Of a DNA stretch of 64,000 bases, positions 1 to 9,500 are shown piece after piece. Origin of the DNA: DATKFM01 sp963810485 (GTDB lineage Bacteria; Pseudomonadota; Alphaproteobacteria; Dongiales; Dongiaceae); the NCBI GenBank assembly GCA_963810485.1, contig CAWENQ010000004.1, forward strand, positions 310,001-374,000. The letters run 5' to 3'. Position 1 is the first letter of the stretch, and each line of letters begins with the position of its first letter. Below the pieces are notes generated by a model. It searched no databases and was not told the DNA's origin. It worked only from the letters and a program-made list of their open reading frames with translations. Position numbers and translations under genes: made by a program.

Positions 1-459
1 CATAGGCGGAGAACTCCGCCGCCGCGGTCTTGCCCCACACCGAGGCGGTCAGCACGATGCTGGCGCCCGCCTGCATCGATTTCACGGCCTCGCGGGTCAC
101 ATAGTAGGTGCCGATGACATTGATCTGGATGATGCGCTCGAAGGTCTTTTCCACCTCGTCACCGGGCTCGAGGATCGGCGTGATCAGCTCCAGCCCCGCA
201 TTGTTGACCAGCACATCGAGCTTGCCGAGGCCGCCGACGACCCGCTTCACCGCCGCGCGATCGGTGATGTCGCAGATTTCCGCGGTCACCGGCCGTCCCG
301 CCGCGGCGGCGATGTCCTTGCCGGTGGAAATGATATCCTTGGTGCTGGAGAGAATCGCCAGATCGGCGCCCGCCTCGGCAAAGGCTGTCGCAACGGCCGC
401 GCCGATGCCGTGGCTGGCGCCGGTGACCAGCACGCGCTTGCCCGTGAAATCGAAGTTGC

Positions 460-463
<4 letters not shown>
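1..463 (-). CDS. SDR family oxidoreductase, 3' end beyond window
   Basis: This is an NAD(P)-dependent short-chain dehydrogenase/reductase. The protein begins MSNFDFTGKRVLVTG and carries the Rossmann cofactor motif TGASHGIG at about residues 14-21 and the structural NNAG motif near residue 88. The window ends just after the residues that would form the catalytic Ser/Tyr region (FSAY), so roughly the last 90 residues are missing. Its ATG overlaps the expected TGA of the upstream ABC ATPase gene (ATGA), which suggests translational coupling and membership of the same operon as the transporter and ureohydrolase. The substrate cannot be inferred. As sequenced, the ATPase frame runs in frame into this gene because of an upstream insertion; I treat them as separate genes. 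Confidence 0.85.
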
Positions 464-1288
<825 letters not shown>

Positions 1289-1296
1289 GGCTTGCC

Positions 1297-2188
1297 CTAG
1301 CGCAGATAGGCAAAGTAGCGCCGATGGTACCAGCGGATCGCCTGGTCCGTGGCCAGGCCGATGACGCCGATGGTGAGAATGCCGGCGAAGATCGTATCGA
1401 CGGCGCCATAGCGCCGGGACGCCATGATGACATAGCCGATGCCCGAATTGGCGGCGACGATCTCGGCGACGATCAGATAGGTCCAGCACCAGCCGAGCGT
1501 AATCCGCAGATTGTCCACCATGTTGGGCAGCATGGCCGGCAGGATGATGTGGCGCAGCACCGAGCGCGGCCTGGCGCCGACGGTCATGCCGATTTCTATA
1601 TATTCCCGGGGCACGCGCCGGGCATCGTCGGCAATCAGCAGCACGAGCTGGAAGAAGGTGCCGATCCACAGCAAGGCGATCTTCGAGGTCTCGCCGATGC
1701 CGAGCCAGATTACGGTGAGCGGCACCAGCGCCGGCACCGGCAGGTAGCGGATAAAATCGATGATCGGCTCGCTGAGGCCGTTCACGATGCCGATAGGAGC
1801 TCATGAGGATGCCCAGCGGAATCGCCATGACGGCCGAGAGCAGAAACGCTGCGCCCACGCGGTAGATGCTGATCGTGATATCCCAGGCGAAGCTGTGGCC
1901 CACATTCTCGCCGGCAAACATGCCGTACAGCCTGACAATGACCTCGGGGATCGAGGCCAGGAAGCTCGGCCCGACCCAGCCGAAGGTCGTTGCCATCGAC
2001 CAGAGGATCAGCAGGAACGCAAAACCGGCGATGCCGACATAGACATCCGTCCTGCGGCTGGTCGCGCCGCGGAATCCGGTCAGGGATTCCCAGACCGACG
2101 GCGGCGGCGGCGCGGGCGCAGGGTCCGCGCCGGCGCGCGGCCCTGCCCCCTCATCCGGCGTTTCCGGCGATGAGCTGTTCTCGGCCAC
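1297..2188 (-). CDS. NitT/TauT-type ABC transporter permease (frame break)
   Basis: This is the inner-membrane permease of the same importer. The GTG at 2188 gives MAENSSSPETPDEG, an Ala/Pro-rich cytoplasmic tail, then a first membrane segment (VGIAGFAFLLILWSMA), followed by the BPD_transp_1 core with the family stretch EPIIDFIRYLPVPALVPLT and the ATPase-contact EAA-like loop around ARPRSVLRHIILPAMLP. The N-terminal part and the core are in different frames. The break lies at 1792-1795, where one base is extra between MSSY and GIVNG. With the base removed the gene is 296 codons, the usual size for this family. No strong Shine-Dalgarno precedes the GTG, so the exact start is uncertain. It lies between the binding protein and the ATPase. 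Confidence 0.82.
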
Positions 2189-2206
2189 CTTGGCGAGCCG
2201 AGCGCC

Positions 2207-3214
2207 CTAGCGCTTATGATCCTTGAACAGATCGGTGATGATGGAGTTGTCGATCTGCTGGTTGGAGTCGAGCTTCACGTCAGCGGCGCCATTCTCGATA
2301 TTGAGCAGCATGACCGTATCGAAGAGATCATGCATCTTGCCGCGCTGGCCGTTGGTGCCCAGATACTCCACCGCCTGCTCATAGGGCGTGTATTCCAGGT
2401 TCACCAGGAGCTCTTCATATTCTTCCGGCGACAGCTTGAAGTGCGGCGCCATGATCTTGATGGCGTCGGCACGATTGGTCTTGAAATAGTCGATGGCCCG
2501 GTAGATGCCCCGCAAGAACTTCCGGTATTGCTCCGGATTGGCCCTCAGGTCCTCGGTGCGCGCCACGATCACGTCGGTGATCAAGCCGGGATAATCCCGG
2601 GACGACACCAGGATATGGGCGCCTTCCTTGTTGCTGGCCTTCAGCGCCTGGGTCAGCGTCGGCTCATAGGTCGCGGCGGCCGCGACTGTCGGATCGGCGA
2701 ACACGGCGATGGCATCGGCCGACGCAATGTCGCGCACCTCCAGATCGGCGAAAGTGAGGCCATGCTCCTTGAGTGCGAGCTGGGCCAGCAGGCGGGCCGG
2801 CACGTTCGGCTCCGCCGCGAAGACCTTGCCCTTCAGATCCGCCGCCGTCTTGATCGAACCGTCGGCCACCACGCCATCGCCGCCGAGCGAGATGTCGATG
2901 GTGCCGATGATCGTGCCCTGGGTTACCGGCGTGCGCGGGCGGCCCTGATGCTCGCCGACCGTGCGCATGTCGCATTGGATGTCGCCGCGCTCCAGCGCCG
3001 GCAGGACGTTGCTGCGGTCGTCATCGAAGGTCTCGTTGACCGTCAGGCCCTCTTCGGCGAAATAGCCCAGCTCGTTCGCCAGATGCACCGGCGCAAAGCC
3101 GGGCCAGAACGGATAGGCGCAACTGATGGTGTCGTCGGCCGCGGCGGGTCCGGCAAAGCCGGCCGCGGAAATCGCCAACGCTGCAAGAATTGTCGATAGC
3201 CCACGCGTCTTCAT
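2207..3214 (-). CDS. NitT/TauT-type ABC transporter substrate-binding protein
   Basis: This is a periplasmic solute-binding protein of 335 aa. The ATG at 3214 is preceded by GGGGAGAGGAAAC and gives a signal peptide (MKTRGLSTILAALAISAAGF, cleavage near PAAAD). The mature part starts ISCAYPFWPGFAPVHLANE, followed by GYFAEEGL, the hallmark opening of the SsuA/TauA/ThiY-like family, and later ADLKGKVFAAE, also typical. Downstream are its permease (19 bases away) and ATPase; 60 bases upstream is a ureohydrolase gene. That context suggests a small nitrogenous ligand, perhaps a guanidino compound, but the binding pocket cannot be read reliably from sequence alone. Taurine, sulfonate or thiamine-precursor uptake are alternatives. 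Confidence 0.88.
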   Translation of the reverse strand: MKTRGLSTILAALAISAAGFAGPAAADDTISCAYPFWPGFAPVHLANELGYFAEEGLTVNETFDDDRSNVLPALERGDIQCDMRTVGEHQGRPRTPVTQGTIIGTIDISLGGDGVVADGSIKTAADLKGKVFAAEPNVPARLLAQLALKEHGLTFADLEVRDIASADAIAVFADPTVAAAATYEPTLTQALKASNKEGAHILVSSRDYPGLITDVIVARTEDLRANPEQYRKFLRGIYRAIDYFKTNRADAIKIMAPHFKLSPEEYEELLVNLEYTPYEQAVEYLGTNGQRGKMHDLFDTVMLLNIENGAADVKLDSNQQIDNSIITDLFKDHKR

Positions 3215-3273
3215 GTTTCCTCTCCCCGTTTGCTGCTTCTTCAACCGCGCCCCAACAGCGCTTGAACTCCAGG

Positions 3274-4257
3274 CTAGCCTCGTTTTCCACGCCGCGCCAC
3301 GGCATCGGCGAGGATGCACAAGATCTCGAACATGATGGTGGCGCCCACCAGGGCCGTGTTGCCGCTGGGGTCGAAGGGCGGAGACACCTCCACCACATCG
3401 CCGCCGATCAAATTCAGCCCTTGCAGGCCGCGGATCACATGCTGCGCCTCCAGCGTGGTCATCCCGCCGATCTCCGGCGTGCCTGTGCCCGGCGCATAGA
3501 CCGGGTCCAGGCCGTCGACATCGAAGCTGACATAGGTCGGCCCCTTTCCGGCGATGCGGCGGGCCTCCTTGATCACCTTGTCCACACCGAGCTTGGTGAA
3601 CTCCTCCATATAGATGACGCGCATGCCCGAGGTTTCGGCGAACTCCATGTCCTTGGCGCTGTAGATCGAGCCGCGGATGCCGATCTGCACGGTGCGCTTG
3701 GGATCCAGCAGCCCCTCCTCCACCGCGCGGCGGAAGGGCGTGCCGTGAGTGTATTTGTGGTCGCCGAAATAGCGGTCATTGGTATCGGAATGGGCGTCGA
3801 AATGAATCATGCCGATCGGCCGGTCCTTGGCGATGGCGCGGAAGATCGGCAGCGTGATCAGGTGGTCGCCGCCGGCCGACATCGGCAGGCAGCCGGCGGC
3901 ATGGACCTTGGCAAAGAAACGTTCGATCTTGCCCAGGCTGTCCATCAGGTCGATGGGATTGCAGGGTGCGTCACCCAAATCGGCGACCCGCGCCAGCTCA
4001 TAGGGCGCGATGCGGCTGACGTGATGCACCTTGCGCATGAAGCTGGACATGTTGCGGATTTCCCGCGGCCCGTGGCGCGCGCCCGCGCGATTGGTGGTGC
4101 CGCCGTCCCAGGGCACGCCGATCAGCGCGATATCCAGCTTCGCCGGATCGCGGGTATGGGGCAGCCGCATGAAAGTGGGGATATCGCCGAAGCGCGGCGT
4201 CACGGCCGCATCGACGGGTTGCGGGAATGCCTGATTCCGGCTGGTTTCCTTGGCCAT
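3274..4257 (-). CDS. Ureohydrolase of the agmatinase/guanidinobutyrase family
   Basis: This is a binuclear-metal (Mn or Ni) ureohydrolase that releases urea from a guanidino substrate. All metal-ligand motifs are present: GGDH, then FDAHSDTND, the HGTPF segment and FDVDGLDP. The 327-aa length fits agmatinase, guanidinobutyrase or guanidinopropionase. The stretch IHFDAHSDTND with YTHGTPFRRAVEEGLL is most like guanidinobutyrase/guanidinopropionase-type enzymes, and guanidine hydrolases belong to the same family, so the substrate is left open. The gene precedes a NitT/TauT-type importer on the same strand, which suggests uptake followed by hydrolysis. No guanidine riboswitch was recognised in the 90 bases upstream. 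Confidence 0.9.
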   Translation of the reverse strand: MAKETSRNQAFPQPVDAAVTPRFGDIPTFMRLPHTRDPAKLDIALIGVPWDGGTTNRAGARHGPREIRNMSSFMRKVHHVSRIAPYELARVADLGDAPCNPIDLMDSLGKIERFFAKVHAAGCLPMSAGGDHLITLPIFRAIAKDRPIGMIHFDAHSDTNDRYFGDHKYTHGTPFRRAVEEGLLDPKRTVQIGIRGSIYSAKDMEFAETSGMRVIYMEEFTKLGVDKVIKEARRIAGKGPTYVSFDVDGLDPVYAPGTGTPEIGGMTTLEAQHVIRGLQGLNLIGGDVVEVSPPFDPSGNTALVGATIMFEILCILADAVARRGKRG

Positions 4258-4303
4258 GGGGTACTTCTGTAATCCGTGCAGGCGCCAGACTACAGACCCC
4301 CAG

Positions 4304-4326
4304 CCGGGGCGACAACCTCGCCCCGG
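4304..4326 (-). terminator. GC-rich hairpin downstream of the GST gene
   Basis: A perfect 9-bp inverted repeat (CCGGGGCGA and TCGCCCCGG) is separated by 5 bases. It lies between the stop of the GST gene and the start of the ureohydrolase gene, both on the minus strand. There is no T-run after the stem, so it is at best an imperfect intrinsic terminator. It could instead be a leader structure of the ureohydrolase operon. Confidence 0.4.
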
Positions 4327-4347
4327 TGTACCTGATAGCGCGCGCGC

Positions 4348-4989
4348 CTAGCCGAGCTTCGGCCGCGTTTTCACTACGCTCGGACGGTTCGAAATCTGCT
4401 CGAGCCAGCGCTTGACCCGGGGTGACTTGGACAGCGCCGCCTTGCCCTCCGGGGTCGCCGAAAAATACTCCATCAGCGGCGCGACATAGAGATCGGCCAG
4501 GCTGAGATCCTTGCCGCAGAGGAACGGTCCGCTGCCATCGGCGAGCGCTTCGATCGCCTCCAGCGACTTCTCGGCCTTCGGCTTGGCGTCCGCCACCGCC
4601 TTCTCATCCACGGGCGCGCCCAGCAGCGGATTGACCACCCGCTGGAACACCACGGAGATCATCGACGGATAGGCATAGCTGTCGACGACGCCCATGATCT
4701 GATTCATGCGCGCGCGGGATTTTGCATCGCCCGGCTGCAGCTTCGGGCCGGGCACCACATCGTCGACATAGTGGGTGATGGCCGAGGTCTCGTACATCGT
4801 CATGCCGTCATGGCTGAAGGCGGGGACCTTGCCGAAGGGCTGGCGGGCCAGATGCGCCGGATCCTGTCCGGCGCCCTTGAGAACATCGACCTCGTCCAGT
4901 TTGTAGCCCGCTCCCTTCTCTTCCAGGGCGAGCCGGACCGTGCGGGTGTAGGTGCTATAAGCGGGGCCGTGAACGACGGGCTGTGACAT
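4348..4989 (-). CDS. Glutathione S-transferase family protein
   Basis: This 213-aa cytosolic enzyme has the two-domain GST layout. An N-terminal thioredoxin-like domain includes YSTYTRTVRLALEEKG, the segment FGKVPAF with its cis-proline, and the glutathione gamma-Glu contact YETSAITHY. A C-terminal helical domain contains FLCGKDLSLADLYVAP, the N-capping box of GST helix 6. The ATG at 4989 is chosen because GGAGGAAGACA lies directly upstream and the protein then begins MSQPVVHGPAYSTYTRT; a longer upstream reading frame has no family support. The gene stands alone on the minus strand. The substrate is unknown. A glutathione-linked detoxification role is inferred from the family only. Confidence 0.92.
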   Translation of the reverse strand: MSQPVVHGPAYSTYTRTVRLALEEKGAGYKLDEVDVLKGAGQDPAHLARQPFGKVPAFSHDGMTMYETSAITHYVDDVVPGPKLQPGDAKSRARMNQIMGVVDSYAYPSMISVVFQRVVNPLLGAPVDEKAVADAKPKAEKSLEAIEALADGSGPFLCGKDLSLADLYVAPLMEYFSATPEGKAALSKSPRVKRWLEQISNRPSVVKTRPKLG

Positions 4990-5226
4990 TGTCTTCCTCC
5001 CTCTGGGACGTCCCGCCGCCGCGGCGGCGGAAGGCTCTAAATGTCTCTGTTGGTGTGATTTTTTGGGCATGCGGGACGCCGGAGCCAATCACGATAGCGT
5101 GACGCGGCCGAAGGTTCTATAGTCCTCGTTCAGGTGCGCGGTCGACGGGGCCGCCCACGCCTCGTCCGGCCGATCCGTTAAATCGCAGGCGCTAAACTTG
5201 CGCCTACAGGAATTTGGAGGCGATAG

Positions 5227-5661
5227 ATGCATGCACGCGACATCCTGAAGAACAAGGGCAACCGGGTCTTCAATGCCAAGGCCGAGATGCTGGTGTCGGA
5301 TATCAGCCGGATGCTGCATGAAAACCGCATCGGCGCGGTGCTGATCCTGGATGCCGCCGGCAAGATCGCCGGCATTCTGTCGGAACGGGATATCGTCTCG
5401 GGCATGGCGAAGCATGGCGCGGCGGTGACGACGATGACCGTGGGCTCGCTGATGACCCGCGAGGTGATGACCTGCCAGCCGACGGACCTGATCGCCGATA
5501 TCATGGCGACCATGACGGCGCGGCGCATCCGCCATCTGCCCGTGGTCGAAGAGGGCCGCCTGCTTGGTGTCATCAGCATCGGCGACGTGGTGAAATACCG
5601 GCTGGACGAAGCGGCGCATGAAGTCAACTCCCTGCGCGAATATGTGATGACGGCGCACTAG
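5227..5661 (+). CDS. CBS-domain protein
   Basis: This 144-aa soluble protein consists of a pair of CBS domains (a Bateman module), which usually bind adenosyl nucleotides and act as regulatory sensors. The first repeat contains AEMLVSDISRMLHENRIGAVLILD followed by GILSERDIVSGMA; the second contains VMTCQPTDLIADIM and RRIRHLPVVEEGRLLGVISIGD. The start is supported by GGAGGCGATAG just before the ATG. No enzymatic domain is fused. Proteins of this size are common single genes in Alphaproteobacteria, and the target is not evident from the neighbours. Confidence 0.93.
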   Translation: MHARDILKNKGNRVFNAKAEMLVSDISRMLHENRIGAVLILDAAGKIAGILSERDIVSGMAKHGAAVTTMTVGSLMTREVMTCQPTDLIADIMATMTARRIRHLPVVEEGRLLGVISIGDVVKYRLDEAAHEVNSLREYVMTAH

Positions 5662-5759
5662 GCGCTCGCTGCTGGCACCATACTGGCTCTCGTACAATCA
5701 TTGCCCGGCGAAATCGGTGCGCCTAGATTATTGGGCGGATTGATTTGACGGATAGGGCA

Positions 5760-6059
5760 ATGAGCGAGGCGATAGATTTTCTGGCCATCTGCAAACCGGG
5801 GATGACGCTGCGGACGCGCGGGCGCACGGAGGCGCGCATCCTCCAGGTCGATGCCGCCAGTGGACTGATCCATGGCGAGATCCCGATGTACGGCCCGGCC
5901 GTCTGGCGCGGCGATGGCGTCTACAAGGACTCGCCGGGCGGGGCTGCCGGGCCGTTCGACCTGATGCCGCCCAATTCCGCCGTGGCAGCGGCGCCGAAGC
6001 AGTCGGTCAAGCTGAGCGAAGCGCTGGATGCCGAAGGCCGCGCCTTCTGCTGCGATTGA
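5760..6059 (+). CDS. Small hypothetical protein
   Basis: This is a 99-aa cytoplasmic protein with no signal peptide or membrane segment, and the family is not recognised. The N-terminal half, MSEAIDFLAICKPGMTLRTRG, is followed by a short beta-rich region ending in GPFDLMPPNSAVA. I use the ATG at 5760; an in-frame TTG 15 bases earlier is possible. The DUF1491 gene follows 18 bases downstream on the same strand, so the two are probably cotranscribed. Confidence 0.6.
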   Translation: MSEAIDFLAICKPGMTLRTRGRTEARILQVDAASGLIHGEIPMYGPAVWRGDGVYKDSPGGAAGPFDLMPPNSAVAAAPKQSVKLSEALDAEGRAFCCD

Positions 6060-6077
6060 CGCCGCGAACCGGTCACC

Positions 6078-6419
6078 ATGAGCGACGACCGCCTGCCCGC
6101 CGATGTCTGGGTGCATGCCCAGCTGCGGCGCTGGAACAGCGAGGGCTTTCCCGCCGTGCTCCTGCGCCGGGGCGATGCCCATGGCGGCGCCATCATCCTG
6201 AAGATCGTCGCCGCCGATGAGACCTGCCGCATCCTGACCCAAACCCGCGACAACGACGGCAACCCAGCCTGGATGCAGGCCCTGCAAGGTCTGGCCGCAA
6301 ACCCCGCCGATGCCGAGGCCTATGTCGGCCGCGCCGTGCAGCGCGACCCCGATCTCTGGGTGATCGAGATCGAGGACCGCCGGGGCCTGTGGAGCCTTGA
6401 TGGCAAGGTCCTGAAATAA
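6078..6419 (+). CDS. DUF1491 family protein
   Basis: This 113-aa protein matches the compact DUF1491 family of Alphaproteobacteria by its layout: an N-terminal LPADVWVHAQLRRWNSEGFPA, a central RRGDAHGGAIILKI and a C-terminal DPDLWVIEIEDRRG. The function of the family is unknown. It is predicted cytoplasmic, with no signal or transmembrane segments. It lies directly behind the small hypothetical gene and before a 176-base gap leading to the RTX protease. Confidence 0.8.
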   Translation: MSDDRLPADVWVHAQLRRWNSEGFPAVLLRRGDAHGGAIILKIVAADETCRILTQTRDNDGNPAWMQALQGLAANPADAEAYVGRAVQRDPDLWVIEIEDRRGLWSLDGKVLK

Positions 6420-6595
6420 AACGGCGAAAGCCGATTCAGCCAATCTTTACGGCGCTCCCCCACAATCGGCCGTCAGGTGCAACAGCCTGATGTCGCCGGA
6501 GAATTCGCCGTATTGCCGCGGCGCCGCGCCATCGGCCAAGCCCCAGAAACAGACCCGTCAACGCGGCAGCAAGGACAGCGCGGCAGAGCATCGCC

Positions 6596-9500
6596 ATGGC
6601 AACGCCTGTGAAGGACTCGGTTCCCCTGACCGGCAACCCGTTGATCGACGGGCTTGTCCAGGGCAGCTCGTGGCAATTTTCCGGGCCGCGCAACCTGACC
6701 TATTCGTTGCATGAACTGGGCGAAGGAACCGTGACGCCGGCCTTCACGGCGGCGATCCAGAATTCCTTCGCGGCATGGGCGGCAGTGGCCAATGTCACCT
6801 TCACCCAGATCAGTTCCGGCACGAACGCCTATCAGAGCACCGCCGACCTGGCGATCACCCTGACTGGCGACGAGTTGGTGAATGAGTTTGGGGCGCTGGG
6901 CATCGGCGTCTTCCCGGATTCCGATACCGGCGACGGTTGGCTGAGCGATGTTGACTGGCTCTACAACATGAATCTGTACCGCGGCAACTATGCGAAGCCG
7001 GAAGGCGACATGTATTTCGACGACATGCAGCAGGAGTTTGACTTCCTGCATGCCGGCAGCCTGGGCTTCGCGGTCATCCTGCACGAGATCGGCCATGCGA
7101 TCGGCCTGAAGCATCCCCACGACGATGGCGGCAACGGCCGGCCGACATTCGCGGAACTCAATATGGCGGGGAAGGATGACGGCCTGTGGTCCGTCATGAG
7201 CTACAATGACATCGGCACAAAGATCAGCGCCGGCCATCAGGCGACGCCGATGCCGCTGGATATCCTGGCGATCCAGCAGATCTACGGCGCCAACATGACC
7301 TATCACACCGGGGACGATGTCTATCAGCTCACCGACGACAATGCGGTGCGCACGATCTGGGATGCCGGCGGCATCGATACCATCTCAGCCGCCGGCCTGA
7401 ATTTCGCCGTCACCATCGACCTGCGCCAGGGCGGCTTCAGCCGGCATGGAAACGCCACCGTCGACGGCGTCGAAGCGCAGACCGCCGTCGCCTACAACGT
7501 GGTGATCGAGAACGCCACCGGCGGCAAGAAGAACGACATCATCTACGGCAATGATGCCGCCAACATCCTCACGGGCGGCGGCGGCGCCGACAAGTTCTTC
7601 GGCTTCGGCGGCGACGATACCTATTACATCACCGGCGGCACCATCAGCGAGGGAACGGGCGGCGGTTTCGATATCGTCTATTCGACGGTCAGCCATGCGC
7701 TGTCGGCGAATCTGGAGAACCTGTTCCTCACGGGCATTGGCAATATCAATGGCACCGGCAATACCCTCGGAAACGTAATCGAGGGCACCAGCGGCAACAA
7801 CATCCTGAACGGCGGCGCCGGCGTGGACACGCTGACCGGCGGCGACGGCAATGACACCTATGTCGTCGACAACTCGGCCGATGTCATCGTCGAGCTGGCC
7901 GGCCAGGGCATCGATACCGTGCAGAGCGCCGTTGCCTATGTCCTTTCCGGCAATTTCGAGAACCTGACGCTGACCGGCTCGGCCGCCATCGACGGCACCG
8001 GCGACGGCAATGGCAATGCCATCTCGGGCAATCTGGGCGTCAACCATCTGGATGGCGGCGACGGCAATGACACGCTGAACGGCGGCGGCGGCGCAGATAC
8101 GTTGACCGGCGGCCTCGATGACGACGTCTTCATCCTCGACAACATCGGCGATCTGGCGGTCGAACTTCCCGGCGGCGGCGATGACAGGGTGCAGAGCAGC
8201 GTCAACATGACCCTCGCCGCCGAGATCGAGGACCTGACGCTGACCGGCACCGGCGCGATCAGCGGCTCCGGCAATGAACTCGACAACCAGATCCTGGGAA
8301 ATGCCGGCGCCAACAAGCTGACAGGAGGACTCGGCACAGATACGCTGGCCGGCGGCGCCGGCAATGACACCTACATCATCGAGGACGGCAGCGACTCGAT
8401 CGTCGAAGCGGCCAAGGGTGGCATCGACCTGATCCAGAGCAGCATCACGGTGGATCTGGGCTTGGGCGCGCTGACCGAGATCGAGAACCTGACGCTGACC
8501 GGCGGCGATGCGATCAATGGCAAGGGCAACGCCTATGCCAACATCCTGACCGGCAACGGCAATGGCAATCTGTTGGATGGCGGCGCCGCGGCGGACCGGC
8601 TGATCGGCGGCGGCGGCAACGATGTCTATGTCGTGGACAATGCCGCCGACATCGTCGCGGAGACTTCAGGCAACGGCGACGACACGGTCCAATCCTTTGT
8701 GACCTGGATCCTGGGCGCTGAACTGGAGCGCCTGCATCTGCAGGGCGCCGCCGGCATCAACGGCACCGGCAATCTGCTGGGCAACGAGCTGCTGGGCAAT
8801 GACGGCAACAATCTGCTGAACGGCATGACCGGCGCCGATTCCATGGCCGGCGGCGACGGCAACGATACCTACATTGTCGACAACACCGGCGATTTGCTGA
8901 CCGAAGATCCCGGCAAAGGCGCCGATATCGTCAGATCGAACGTCACATTTACCTTGGGAGCCGAGATCGAGAACCTGGTCTTGACGGGAACGCTGGCGAT
9001 CGCCGGCACCGGCAACGACAGCGCAAATTTGATCACGGGCAACGCCGCCGGGAACAGCCTGACCGGCGGGCTGGGCGCCGATACGCTTAATGGCGGCACC
9101 GGCGCCGATAGCATGACCGGTGGCGATGGCGACGATGCCTATTTCATCGACAATGCCAAGGACACCGTCAGCGAACTCGGCGGCGAGGGCAGCGACACCG
9201 TCAATTGCATTTTCGCCATCGACCTTAACAGCAGCGGCCTCGCCAACATCGACAACGGCACGCTGACAGGCGCGGGCAACATCAGCGCGACCGGCAATGG
9301 CGACGGCAACCTGCTGAAAGGCAACATCGGTGCGAACCTGATCGACGGGCGCGGCGGCGCCGACACGATGCAAGGCGGCGCCGGCAACGACACTTACATC
9401 GTCGACGATGCCGGCGACGAGGTCACCGAACTCGCGAAGGGCGGCGTCGATACGGTCAAGAGCGCCGTCACCTTCGATCTCAGTACCCCTACACACCTGG

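Noticed and set aside
4258..4347. Possible guanidine riboswitch upstream of the ureohydrolase
   Set aside because: Only a simple GC-rich 9-bp hairpin is present; no ACGR-loop pair or other recognisable guanidine aptamer feature was seen.
5089..6443. Minus-strand frames opposite the CBS, small hypothetical and DUF1491 genes
   Set aside because: The plus-strand genes have family motifs and ribosome-binding sites; the minus frames have neither.
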